Assembly: GCF_012027645.1 (NCBI RefSeq)
Contig: NZ_SNUU01000001.1
Location: 1,550,001-1,614,000, forward strand
DNA from: Thermococcus sp. 18S1
GTDB taxonomy: Archaea; Methanobacteriota_B; Thermococci; Thermococcales; Thermococcaceae
Direction: 5' to 3'
Length of the DNA: 64,000 nucleotides
A model generated the notes under the pieces. That model was not told where the DNA came from. It saw nothing but the letters and a program-made list of their open reading frames with translations, and made no database searches. Each line of letters begins with the position of its first letter. The first letter of the stretch is position 1. The position numbers and the translations under genes are program-made. Below, in pieces: positions 16,478-25,283 of this stretch.

Positions 16478-18268
16478 ATGAGGCGACTGTGGGCTTTAAT
16501 AATCCTTACGCTCTTCATCGGAGCGGCCGCACCGCAGGCGACCGGCTACGATGTGACCGAACGGGTGAGCGTCGAGATAAGTCCCAACTCCGAGCTGCTG
16601 AGCGTCGTCTACTACCTCGCCTTTGGACGGAGCGACCCCTTCGTCATAGACCGCGGCGGCTATCTCGATGAGGTTGATTCGTACTTCGCCCCCTACAGGA
16701 ACCACCGCGCTGTTCAGATGCTGCGGGAGCACCTTGAAAAGGCCGTTTCTATCTCTGAGAAGGACATGAGGCTGTTCTACACCGAGTATTATCTCCTCCT
16801 ATGCACGGAGCCTCCCGAACTGCGCCCCTGGGGGAACATCGACGACCCCTGGACGCTCGACTTCATCGAGGCCCTCAGGGACTTCGCGAGGGAAAGCGAC
16901 TTCATGACATTTTACAGAACCCACCAGGATTACTACTGGGAGGACCTGGGGATATACGTGAACGCCCTCTCGCTCCTCCCGCCCGACGGGTTCATGGGCC
17001 GCTACACCGACGTTTCCAACGTCCGCTTCGAGTTCCAGCATCCGTTCCTGGTGGCGATACACGGCCACAGCTTCAACCCCTTCAGGGACGGCGTCCAGGT
17101 GTACGGTGCCGGTGGAATGGTGCCCCTCGTCAGGCGCGATCCCCAGAGGACGGTCTGGAGCTACAGGACGGCGAGGGACACGATGTTCGGTCTGCCCCTC
17201 AACAAGGACTACGTGAACAACACTGGCCTCGACGAGCTTATCTATCTGGGCTTCGTCTACCACGAGCTTGGCCACGACATTACCCTGCCAGGTCTCTACG
17301 CCAACTACGGCGACACATACTCGCTGGCCTACCTGGAGGACACGATAGAGGAAGACATGCCCTATCTCGCTCGCTACGACATTCACTTCTGGGACCGCAC
17401 GGGAATGATATACGAGGGCTTCGCCGACGGCTGGCTGGACTTCGCGCTCTCCGGCGTGGACCCCGACTACGCGGCCCTGGCGGTGTGGCTCCAGAGGGCC
17501 TGGGGCGAGTTCTGGATAGACGAGGTGCTTCAGCTTTACGGCGAGTACACTGCAATGAGCGTCCAGAACTCCGTTCCCATCGGCGAGTACGTGGACGAGA
17601 TGCTCACTGACCTGAGGGAGATGGTTCCGCAGGAGGAGGCCAGGAAGTTCTACGAGGAGCGCGTGCCCGTAACCCCGCTGAGGGCCTTCGACAGGAGCGC
17701 GGTTGATGGGAGGGTCGTGGTGGTCTACGGAACCCAGAACCCCGACCCCTTGGGGGTCGAGAGGGACATGGAGACTGCCGAGGCTATAGCGGAGAACCTC
17801 AGGGTCTTTTACGCGCAGTGGAACGGCACCATTGAAGTCCAGATAAAGGCCGACGCGAACGTCACCAACGATGACCTGGGATCGAACCTGGTGCTCGTGG
17901 GCGGGCCCTACTCGAACGCCCTCGTGAACGAGCTGGACGATAACTTCCCACTCCGCTTCGTGCCAGCCGGCAACGGCCACTGGATCCTCGAGAAGAACCA
18001 TGACTGGGAGGTCTACTCCTACATCCTGACCGAGAACGCCGACGACCCGGTCGTCACTGGAGAGCTTGGGGACGTTACCGGGGCCGCGGTGATAATGGCC
18101 GTGAGGAACCCATACGCCCCAGGAAATTACATCGTCTGGGTGGCGGGGGAAGACAGGAACCTGACGGCCCTCTTCCAGAACCCGACCTACTACCTGAGCA
18201 GCTACGAAATATGGAGTGAAAAGGGAATAGAAATGGGTTTCTACGTTCAGCCGCTGGCGTCTTCCTGA
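16478..18268 (+). CDS. Secreted DUF4932-type metallopeptidase
   Basis: A 596-residue protein with an N-terminal signal peptide (about 1-24). HELGH (H262, E263, H266) is a classic HExxH zinc site, and EGFADG at about 313 could supply the third ligand. The layout resembles DUF4932 proteins. The C-terminal third (about 410-590) is separate, with VVVVYGTQNPD and LVLVGGPYSN segments. Several N-x-S/T sequons agree with surface exposure. The start is ATG 16478 after GGGTGTCGTG, with a TATA (CTTTAAAT) near 16440-16447. Protease activity is inferred from the motif only. Confidence 0.75.
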   Translation: MRRLWALIILTLFIGAAAPQATGYDVTERVSVEISPNSELLSVVYYLAFGRSDPFVIDRGGYLDEVDSYFAPYRNHRAVQMLREHLEKAVSISEKDMRLFYTEYYLLLCTEPPELRPWGNIDDPWTLDFIEALRDFARESDFMTFYRTHQDYYWEDLGIYVNALSLLPPDGFMGRYTDVSNVRFEFQHPFLVAIHGHSFNPFRDGVQVYGAGGMVPLVRRDPQRTVWSYRTARDTMFGLPLNKDYVNNTGLDELIYLGFVYHELGHDITLPGLYANYGDTYSLAYLEDTIEEDMPYLARYDIHFWDRTGMIYEGFADGWLDFALSGVDPDYAALAVWLQRAWGEFWIDEVLQLYGEYTAMSVQNSVPIGEYVDEMLTDLREMVPQEEARKFYEERVPVTPLRAFDRSAVDGRVVVVYGTQNPDPLGVERDMETAEAIAENLRVFYAQWNGTIEVQIKADANVTNDDLGSNLVLVGGPYSNALVNELDDNFPLRFVPAGNGHWILEKNHDWEVYSYILTENADDPVVTGELGDVTGAAVIMAVRNPYAPGNYIVWVAGEDRNLTALFQNPTYYLSSYEIWSEKGIEMGFYVQPLASS

Positions 18269-18567
18269 GGGGATTTCTCCCCTTCCTTCCCGTTTCCGTT
18301 GCTCTTGATGTGCGGTTTGCCGATGGCTATGGTGAAGCCCTTGAAGCTGTCGTCCTTCCTGTTGAACTCAATCGCCAGCGGAAGGCCGTTGTCTTCGTTG
18401 AAGACGATCCTCACGATTCTCGCCCTGGAGTGGTCGTTGAGGTAGTCCTCTTTGAGACCGTCGTAGTTCTCGAGCACCTCGTCTATGCTCTCGCTGTGCA
18501 TTTCGTAGATTTCCCTGGCGTAAACACTGTGGTTCCTGATTTCCTGAACCTTCTTTTCCCGGTCCAA
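18247..18567 (-). CDS. Hypothetical protein
   Basis: A 106-residue soluble, charged protein with no recognised family. The first 55 residues are predicted helical, the middle (ARIVRIVFNEDN onward) beta-rich, and the C-terminus is a Lys/Glu/Gly-rich tail. The start is a TTG at 18567 preceded by GGTGTGATAGC. It follows the phosphoribosyltransferase gene by 12 nt and is probably co-transcribed with it. Its 3' end overlaps the end of the convergent protease gene by 22 nt. Confidence 0.65.
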   Translation of the reverse strand: MDREKKVQEIRNHSVYAREIYEMHSESIDEVLENYDGLKEDYLNDHSRARIVRIVFNEDNGLPLAIEFNRKDDSFKGFTIAIGKPHIKSNGNGKEGEKSPQEDASG

Positions 18568-18579
18568 GCTATCACACCC

Positions 18580-19227
18580 TCAGGCTTTGCGCCAGGCTCC
18601 CTCGCGGAACTTAAAAACTTTCCTGCGCTCCGCCATTCTGAGGGCTTCTTCAAGCTTGCCCTTCGGGACTTCCATCCCGTGGAGCTCCTTGAACAGGTCG
18701 ATGATTTCATCGGTGGTTAGGGCTTCCTTCTCCTCAAAGAGGTTGCCAACGAGGTTTATCATGTCCTCAACGAAGTTCCACGGGAAGACTATCCACGCCC
18801 AATCGATCTCCTCGCCGTAGTAGTCGGGCTTGAAGCGCGAACCCCTGATGGTGAGGAGCGTGGCGACCCTTATCTCGGCCGGTTCCTTGCCCTCGATGTA
18901 GTTCTTGGCGAGCGTCAGGCTCTCACCAGTGTCGCTGATGTCGTCGACGATGAGAACCTTCTTGCCGCTCAGGTCGTAGTTGGTGCCGTACTTGAGCTTT
19001 GCCTTCCCGTCCGGGGTCGCTGTGACGCCCCAGTGCTCGACCTTGAGGCTGACCAGGTCCTTGATGCCGAGGTAGTCGCAGTAGAGCCTCGCTGCAACCC
19101 AGCCTCCTCTGGCGAGCCCGACCACGACATCGGGCTTCCAGCCGTCTTCGAGAATCTTCCAGGCGCCTTCCTTTGCCCACCTTTCTATATCGTCCCAAGA
19201 AGCGAGATAAGCCGGAAACTTCTTCAT
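18580..19227 (-). CDS. Purine-type phosphoribosyltransferase
   Basis: A 215-residue protein whose first 150 residues form a PRT domain: VVVGLARGGWVAARL in the pyrophosphate loop and the PRPP motif VLIVDDISDTGES near residue 92. It probably converts a purine base plus PRPP to a nucleotide (salvage). The C-terminal 55 residues form a small helical, winged-helix-like addition not present in minimal HPRTs. The exact base cannot be read from sequence. A TATA (ACTTAAATA) lies near 19259-19268, so it has its own promoter. Confidence 0.85.
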   Translation of the reverse strand: MKKFPAYLASWDDIERWAKEGAWKILEDGWKPDVVVGLARGGWVAARLYCDYLGIKDLVSLKVEHWGVTATPDGKAKLKYGTNYDLSGKKVLIVDDISDTGESLTLAKNYIEGKEPAEIRVATLLTIRGSRFKPDYYGEEIDWAWIVFPWNFVEDMINLVGNLFEEKEALTTDEIIDLFKELHGMEVPKGKLEEALRMAERRKVFKFREGAWRKA

Positions 19228-19316
19228 TGGATTTCCCTTAATTGAGCGGAGGGAAGGGTGTATTTAAGTGTTTTGCTCCCGGATGTTGATTGAGAGATGA
19301 TAAAAAAGGTTGGAAA

Positions 19317-20747
19317 TCAGACCTTAACCCTCTTCCAAACCGTTCCCTGCGGGGTGTCCTCGAGCTGAATACCCATCTCCCTGAGCTGGGCCCTTATCTT
19401 GTCCGCCAGGGCGAAGTTCTTCTCCTTCCTGAGCTGGGCGCGGACGTCGATGAGGAGCTGAATAAGGGCCTCCTCCTCGCCCGCCCTCTGCTCCCTGAAG
19501 TAGTCCTCGAAGATGCCAAAGACCTCGCTGACCATCCTGAAGAACTCCAGCGCCTTGCGGAGGATGCTCTCCTTCGGCTTTTCTGCCCTCGTTAGGTACC
19601 TGTTGACCGCGTTGCTCGCCTCGAACACGGCCTTTAACGCTTCGGCGGTGTTGAAGTCGTCGTCCATCGCCTCATGGAACTTCTCCCTCGCGTTCCTTAT
19701 AGCCTCGTAGGCCTCGAACTCTTCCTGGCCCCACTTGAATGCGATATCGGCCCGCTCCATGGCCACGCGGATGTTCTCGAGGGTGTTGTAGAGCCTCTCG
19801 AGGTTGTTCTTGGCGTGCTCCATGCCCTCCTCAGTGTAGTCAAGCGGCGAGCGGTAGTGCCTCTGGAGGATGAACAGCCTTATGACCTCGGGGTCGTAGC
19901 GCTCCAGCATTTCTCTGATAGTCACGAAGTTGCCGAGGCTCTTGCTCATCTTTTCCCCGTTCACCATCAGGAAGCCGGTGTGGAGCCAGTACTTGACCCA
20001 CTCGTGCCCCGTGCAGGCCTCTGTCTGGGCTATCTCGTTCTCGTGGTGCGGGAAGATGAGGTCGTTGCCGCCGCCGTGGATGTCGAAGCTCTCGCCGAGG
20101 TACTTGGTGCTCATAGTGGAGCACTCTATGTGCCAGCCCGGCCTTCCCTCGCCCCAGGGGCTTTCCCATTTGGGCTCTCCGGGCTTGGCCTTCTTCCAGA
20201 GGGCAAAGTCTTCAGGGTTCTTCTTGCCCTCGCCGGGCTCGACGCGTGCTCCCTTCCTGAGCTCCTCGAGCTTTATTCCGCTGAGCTTTCCATAGTCCCT
20301 GAACCTCTGAACCTCAAAGTAAACGCCGTCGCTTCCCTCGTAGGCGTAGCCCTTCTCCTGGAGCTTCCTCACGAACTCTATAATGTCGTCCATGTGCTCT
20401 GTGACGCGCGGATAGACGTCGGCGGGCTTGACCTTCAGGGCCTCCATGTCCTCAAGGAAGAGGCGAAGGAACTTCTCGGCGAGCTCCTTGGGGTCTTCAC
20501 CGGTTTCATTCGCCCTGCGGATGATTTTATCGTCGATGTCTGTGAAGTTCATAACCACGAGAACGCTGTAGCCGCGGTGCTCAAGGTATCTCCGGATAAC
20601 GTCGAAGGCCACGTAGGTTCTGGCGTGGCCGAGGTGAGTGTAATCGTAAACCGTTGGCCCACAGACGTACATCCTGACCTCCCCGTCTCTCAAAGGCCTG
20701 AACTCCTCCTTCTGCTTTGTCAGGGTGTTGTACACTCTTATGGCCAT
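19317..20747 (-). CDS. cysS: Cysteinyl-tRNA synthetase
   Basis: A 476-residue class I aminoacyl-tRNA synthetase. The zinc cysteine C29, the HIGH-type motif HLGH (38-41), the GWHIECS zinc segment, HHENEIAQTEA and the KMSKS loop are all present. The anticodon-binding helical domain occupies about 310-476. It charges tRNA-Cys. The ATG follows GGTGGTGAGAAA. Together with SerK at 36830, which feeds cysteine synthesis through O-phosphoserine, it covers part of cysteine supply and use. Confidence 0.97.
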   Translation of the reverse strand: MAIRVYNTLTKQKEEFRPLRDGEVRMYVCGPTVYDYTHLGHARTYVAFDVIRRYLEHRGYSVLVVMNFTDIDDKIIRRANETGEDPKELAEKFLRLFLEDMEALKVKPADVYPRVTEHMDDIIEFVRKLQEKGYAYEGSDGVYFEVQRFRDYGKLSGIKLEELRKGARVEPGEGKKNPEDFALWKKAKPGEPKWESPWGEGRPGWHIECSTMSTKYLGESFDIHGGGNDLIFPHHENEIAQTEACTGHEWVKYWLHTGFLMVNGEKMSKSLGNFVTIREMLERYDPEVIRLFILQRHYRSPLDYTEEGMEHAKNNLERLYNTLENIRVAMERADIAFKWGQEEFEAYEAIRNAREKFHEAMDDDFNTAEALKAVFEASNAVNRYLTRAEKPKESILRKALEFFRMVSEVFGIFEDYFREQRAGEEEALIQLLIDVRAQLRKEKNFALADKIRAQLREMGIQLEDTPQGTVWKRVKV

Positions 20748-20929
20748 TTTCTCACCACCGGGGGAACTTCGCGAAGCCCTTTTATTAGGTTATCGCCTTC
20801 ATTATGGCCAGATTTGTGTACGCGGCCCGCTCTTTTTTGAAAGTCTGGGAGTGTGTGTGCACGGCCGCCGGCAAAAGCTTAAAAAGCAACCCTCTCAATC
20901 CGGGGTAGAGCAGGAAAAAGGAGGTTACG

Positions 20930-22006
20930 ATGATGAAGGTTCAGAAGGGAGACGTCATAAGGCTTCACTACACCGGAAGGGTCAAGGAGACCGGCGAGGT
21001 CTTTGACACCACCTACGAGGAGGTTGCCAAGGAAGCCGGAATCTACAACGAGAACGGTATTTACGGCCCGGTTCCGATAGCCGTCGGCGCCGGTCACGTC
21101 CTCGGCGGCCTCGACGAGCAGCTCGAGGGCCTCGAGGTCGGGAAGAAGTATGAGATAATCGTCCCACCCGAGAAGGGTTTTGGAAAGCGCGACCCCAAGC
21201 TCATAAAGACCTTTACCCTCGGTCAGTTCAGGAGGCAGGGCATCTACCCGTTCCCGGGAATGCCGGTTGAGATCGAGACCGAGAGCGGCAGGAAGCTCAA
21301 GGGCCGCGTCCTCACCGTCAGCGGCGGCCGTGTCAGGGTTGATTTCAACCACCCCTACGCCGGCAAGCACCTCATCTACGAGGCAGAGGTTGTTGAGAAG
21401 ATTGAGGATCCGATAGAGAAGGTCAAGGCCCTGATAGAGCTCCGCATGCCGATGGTGGATACCGAGAAGGTCATCATCGAGGTCGGCGAGAAGGACGTCA
21501 CCGTGGACTTCAGCAACGCCGGACTTGACAAGAACACCCTTGTCCTCGGCGAGATACTCCTCGAGAGCGACCTCAAGTTCATCGGCTACGAGGAGGTTAA
21601 CTTCAAGCCTGGTGTTGACGAGCTCCTCAAGCCGCCAGAGGAGACCTCGGAGAAGGAAACTGAAGTCATAGAGCTCGAGGAAGAGGTCAGCGAGCCCCTC
21701 GTTGAGAAGACCGAGGAGAGCGAGACCAAGGTCGAGGAAAAGGAGAAGGAAGAGGTAAAGGAGACAGAGGAGCCCTCCAGGGAGAATGCCGAGGAGGCTC
21801 CCGCTGAGGAGGCCGAGACGGCCGAGAAGAAGGAAGAGACCAAGAAGGAGACCGAGAAGAAGACCAAGAAGAAGACCACCAGGAAGAGCACCTCCAGAAA
21901 GAGCACCAAGGGCAGGAAGACCAGGAGAACGACGACCAAGAAGACCACCAGCAAGAAGAAGACCAAGGCGGCCGAGGAGAAGAAGAGCGAGTCCAAGGAG
22001 GAGTGA
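20930..22006 (+). CDS. FKBP-type peptidyl-prolyl isomerase with long charged tail
   Basis: A 358-residue FKBP of the long archaeal SlyD-like class. The catalytic domain with its insert-in-flap covers about 1-155 (IRLHYTGRV, FDTTYEEV, VGAGHVLGGLDEQLEG, PEKGFGKRDP), followed by a C-terminal domain to about 225. The last 130 residues are low complexity: first an acidic Glu-rich stretch, then a Lys/Thr/Arg-rich tail with repeated KKTT/RKST units. It should fold or hold nascent proteins; the tail may bind nucleic acid or ribosomes. BRE/TATA (GCAAAAGCTTAAAAAG) lies near 20874-20889 and GGAGGTTACG precedes the ATG. Confidence 0.92.
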   Translation: MMKVQKGDVIRLHYTGRVKETGEVFDTTYEEVAKEAGIYNENGIYGPVPIAVGAGHVLGGLDEQLEGLEVGKKYEIIVPPEKGFGKRDPKLIKTFTLGQFRRQGIYPFPGMPVEIETESGRKLKGRVLTVSGGRVRVDFNHPYAGKHLIYEAEVVEKIEDPIEKVKALIELRMPMVDTEKVIIEVGEKDVTVDFSNAGLDKNTLVLGEILLESDLKFIGYEEVNFKPGVDELLKPPEETSEKETEVIELEEEVSEPLVEKTEESETKVEEKEKEEVKETEEPSRENAEEAPAEEAETAEKKEETKKETEKKTKKKTTRKSTSRKSTKGRKTRRTTTKKTTSKKKTKAAEEKKSESKEE

Positions 22007-22039
22007 AAAGCTTTTATTCTTCTCCCCCAACTTTTCTCC

Positions 22040-22642
22040 ATGAAATTCAGACGCAACCCGTACGTTCTCTACGCACTCTCGATACCGTTTATCCTCGCAG
22101 TCCGCTACAGCGGAGGCGGGCTTTTCATCTGGGCAGGTTACAACGTCCTGTTCTACTTTGTCCTCCCCCTGATCCTGGCGTATGCCCTCGGCTTCGGGCG
22201 GTGGGAGCTGGGGGTTCAGAAGGGCAGGCTTTCCGAGTACCGGTGGGCTCTCTTCCTTTTCATCGCCACCATTCCGCTGAGCCTCTACGGCACGACGATT
22301 CCATCGATGAAGGAGTACTATCCTATATTCGAATACTCGGGACCGCTTGATTTCATCGTCAAGGAGCTGGCCGTTGGAGCCATAATGTTCGCCCACGAGG
22401 CGTTTTACAGGGGGATAATACTCTTCCCCCTTGCGAAGAGGAACGAGTGGCTTGGAATTCTGGCGCAGGATGTTCCCTACGCCCTCGTTCACATTGGAAA
22501 GCCTGGCATAGAGGTCCCCTATTCGTTCGTGGCGGGGATAGTCTTCGCCAAGCTCGACCTTCGGGCCGGGAGCTTCCTTCCCAGCTTTCTCCTTCACTGG
22601 CTCGGTTCGGTGCTCTTCGACGTCCTGTGTGTCCTCCTGTAG
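22040..22642 (+). CDS. CPBP-family intramembrane protease homologue
   Basis: A 200-residue protein with about six membrane segments. The CPBP/Rce1-type motifs are recognisable: HEAFYRG near residue 118 in place of the usual EExxxR, then the His-containing segment VPYALVHIG near 150 and a C-terminal LLHWLGS. The first glutamate of the EE pair is replaced by histidine, so activity is uncertain. CPBP members process prenylated proteins, bacteriocins or membrane proteins; the role in Thermococcus is unknown. It starts 33 nt after the FKBP gene. Confidence 0.75.
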   Translation: MKFRRNPYVLYALSIPFILAVRYSGGGLFIWAGYNVLFYFVLPLILAYALGFGRWELGVQKGRLSEYRWALFLFIATIPLSLYGTTIPSMKEYYPIFEYSGPLDFIVKELAVGAIMFAHEAFYRGIILFPLAKRNEWLGILAQDVPYALVHIGKPGIEVPYSFVAGIVFAKLDLRAGSFLPSFLLHWLGSVLFDVLCVLL

Positions 22643-22687
22643 GTTGGAGGGCGAAACTGCTATTAGGGATGGGCCCCAAGAAACCTT

Positions 22688-23440
22688 ATGCTCGGCGCCG
22701 AGGTGTACCTGAAGGGTCGGTACTGGGAGGTTGACCTCCTGCGCGGTATCGGAATAACGATGATGGTGGTCTCAAACTTTGTCACAGACCTCTGGCTCTT
22801 CCTGGGCTACGCCGAACACCGTACATTCTGGTTCTCCTTCGCGGTTGCCACCGCCTCGATATTCGTCTTCACATCGGGCCTCTCATTCTGGATAAGCTAT
22901 TCCCGAACGGTAAAGAGAAACCCCCAACCGTACATGAAGTATTTCCGGCGCTTTCTCAAGCTCTTCGGCCTCGGTATGCTCATAACCCTCGTCACCTCCC
23001 TTCTCCCGGGCGAAATGACGATTCACTTTGGAATCCTCCACTTCCTCGGCGTGGCCACCCTGCTGGCGGTTTCTTTCTATCGCTTTGGTAGGAAGAACGT
23101 CTTTTTGGCCTTCTTTTTCCTCTTCGGCCGTCTCCTGGTGAACGGCCTCCACGACGGCCTCTGGCTCCTTCCCCTGGGCATCACGCCCGAGAACTACTTC
23201 GCCCCCGATTACTTCCCGATTTTTCCATGGTTTGGTGTGTACCTCATGGGAATGGTCGCCGGGAGCGTTTTCTATCCCGAAGGGACAAGAAAAATCGACC
23301 TTTCCCTGCCGCAGAGCCCCGTGGTCCACTTCATAACCTTCGCGGGCAGGCACACGCTGGTTATTTACCTCCTCCACCAGCCGGTTCTTGTGGGCCTGCT
23401 GAGGCTTATCCACGGCCCGATTCCCGGGATTCCCATATGA
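22688..23440 (+). CDS. DUF1624/HGSNAT-type membrane acyltransferase
   Basis: A 250-residue multi-pass membrane protein with about seven hydrophobic segments. The N-terminal YWEVDLLRGIGITMMVVSNF is the characteristic start of heparan-alpha-glucosaminide N-acetyltransferase catalytic domain (DUF1624) proteins, and FHFGILHFLG-like and LYLLHQPVLVG-like segments follow. Such proteins transfer acyl groups across the membrane, probably to a surface glycan or lipid here; the substrate is unknown. It lies 45 nt after the CPBP gene on the same strand. Confidence 0.75.
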   Translation: MLGAEVYLKGRYWEVDLLRGIGITMMVVSNFVTDLWLFLGYAEHRTFWFSFAVATASIFVFTSGLSFWISYSRTVKRNPQPYMKYFRRFLKLFGLGMLITLVTSLLPGEMTIHFGILHFLGVATLLAVSFYRFGRKNVFLAFFFLFGRLLVNGLHDGLWLLPLGITPENYFAPDYFPIFPWFGVYLMGMVAGSVFYPEGTRKIDLSLPQSPVVHFITFAGRHTLVIYLLHQPVLVGLLRLIHGPIPGIPI

Positions 23441-23451
23441 GGCTGGACTCA

Positions 23452-23627
23452 TCAAGGAGAGGGAGAAAGGAGAACCTTGACCCTCTCCACTACCTCCCGC
23501 GCCTCCCTTCCAAAGATTAGGGCCATCGGCTCCTTGCCCCAGTCGCCGAGGTGGTATATTACGTCGGGCCTTTTTTCTGCCCTTCGAGAACAAGGTTCTG
23601 GCGATTGGGGTCGTGGAGGAGAAAAAA
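23452..23627 (-). pseudogene. Fragment of an unidentified gene, frameshifted
   Basis: On the minus strand, 23452-23571 encodes a protein-like C-terminus ([18 protein letters not shown], then [19 protein letters not shown]) ending in TGA. It has no start codon. Immediately upstream in another frame is [14 protein letters not shown], which joins it smoothly if one base is removed from an A-run near 23572-23576. No further upstream part is found before the symporter stop. The family is not recognised. The reading rests on amino-acid texture only. Confidence 0.4.
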
Positions 23628-23643
23628 GGATGGGGGCTGGCCG

Positions 23644-25096
23644 TCAGCCCCTAACCGAAAATGCCTCCTCCAGCTCCCCCTCAAGCGGCTCTGCCCTGGT
23701 GGCGAGGCTCACGAGCACCATCACCACGGCGGATACCAGTGCCCCGCTGACGTAGATGTACTCCCAGTACTGGAAGGACACGACACCGGTTATTCCGAGC
23801 ACTGCGGTCAGGGAACCTGCTGCCATACCCGCCAAAGCGCCCTCCTTAGTGGCCCGTCTCCAGTAAATGCCGAGCACGAGGGGTATGAAGACGCCCGAGG
23901 TGTACACATCGTAGGAGTATATCAGCAGTTCCACGATTCCCTGGATGGTGAGCGCCGCTGCCAGGGACAGCAGGCCGATGGCGACGGTGGTTATCACCGA
24001 AAGGTTCAGCAGCTTCTTTTCGTCGGCTTTGGGATTGATGAAGCTGGCGTAGAGGTCCCTCACCACGTGGGATGTTGCCGCGGATAGGAGGGAATCAGCT
24101 GTGCTCATCACCGCGGCCAGAACGGCCGCCACGAAGATCGCCCCCACGCCGCTTCCGAAAACTGTAATGACCAGCGCGGGCACGGCGGTCTTCGGTGAGT
24201 TTATTATTGACTCCGGGTTGCCTGAAAGGGCTATGGCGAGCATTCCAGCAAGCGCCGGCAGGAAAGAGAGTGCCATGAGCAGAGCGCCGGCGTATATCGC
24301 GCCCCTCCTTGCCGTCTTCTCGTCCTTCGCTGCGAACAGCCTCTGATAAAAGTCCTGGCCAATGAGGGTGTACATTACCGTGGCCAGGAGCGTCAGGGCC
24401 AGGAGAGATGCTCCCAGCGAGGTGAGGCTGAAGTAGCTTGAGGCCGGCTGGGGAAGGCCTTGGATGCCCTCCAGTGCACCCCTCAGACCATTTATTCCCC
24501 CCACCTTTATGAGGCCGAGAACCACGGCCACGAAGATTCCAACGCTTCCGATGATTACCTGAACGAAATCCGTAAGCGCCACCGCCCACAGTCCTGAAAA
24601 GGCGGTGTAGACTATGAAGACCAGCGTCGCAAGCACCGCTCCAGCCGTGCCGGGCAGTCCAATCGCCTCGAAGATCGCCGAGGCTGCCCAGACCTGTGCC
24701 CCCAGTATGCCAACGAGCGCCAGGAGCGACAGCAGGGCGGCGAGTAAACGGATGGTCTTGCTCCTATAGCGCATCTCCAGAACGTCCGGCACGGTGTAAA
24801 GTGCCAGCGCGCGCATGGGCCTTGCAAGGGTCAGACCGAGAACCAGAAGCCCCAGGCCGCAGGCGAAGCCGTACCAAATTCCACCTAACCCATACGTTGC
24901 TCCCCAGCTAGCTCCGCCCAGGATGAAAGCCACCACCATAGTGAGTGGCTGCAAGGGTTCCTACGCTAAGTCCCAGTCCCAGCCTCCTTCCGGCAAGCAG
25001 GAAGTCGGCCGAGGTTCTGATATACTTCCGCGCGTACGCTGATATCGCTAGCATCGCTCCCATGTAAACCGCTATTGTCGTCCATATTGCGTCCAT
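23644..25096 (-). pseudogene. Sodium/solute symporter (SSS family), broken by a frameshift
   Basis: Two frames together encode a complete SSS transporter of about 484 residues. The first, from ATG 25096 (MDAIWTTIAVYMG), runs through ADFLLAGRRLGLGL to HYGGGF and then stops early. The second resumes at FILGGASWGATYGLGG and continues through about 11 membrane segments to the stop at 23644. Removing one T from the GGCTTTCATC run near 24926-24931 restores the family sequence. The gene is therefore a recent pseudogene, a phase-variable gene or a sequencing error. A TATA (AAATTATATT) near 25138-25147 and AGGTG before the ATG show an intact promoter. Confidence 0.8.
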
Positions 25097-25110
25097 TTTC
25101 GACACCTCGT

Positions 25111-25147
25111 ATGCGGCGGTCGGGAAAGACCGCATCCCAATATAATT
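25111..25147 (-). promoter_or_regulatory. Symporter promoter with hairpin at transcription start
   Basis: The minus-strand TATA (TTATAT, about 25141-25146) is followed by a perfect inverted repeat GCGGTC-N6-GACCGC (25116-25133) that spans the expected start of the transcript near 25117. It could be an operator or a leader hairpin. Confidence 0.5.
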
Positions 25148-25283
25148 TTTTTCTATGAAATCATGTAACAACGACGAAATGGACAACTTACTCGCGACCA
25201 TTTTTGTCGTTCTGACACAGTGCGTTTCGGGCTTCACCGATATCCTTATTAGCGCTAAGGCCACCATCTTAATGGTGATTCTC

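Noticed and set aside
20879-22597. 572-codon open frame antisense to the FKBP and CPBP genes
   Set aside because: It is Leu/Gly-rich low complexity produced by the complement of the Glu/Lys-rich FKBP tail; no ribosome site or family.
23575-23655. Plus-strand protein-like string ([20 protein letters not shown]) ending at TAA
   Set aside because: No start codon or upstream continuation in frame; it lies opposite the minus-strand fragment, which fits better with its frameshift.
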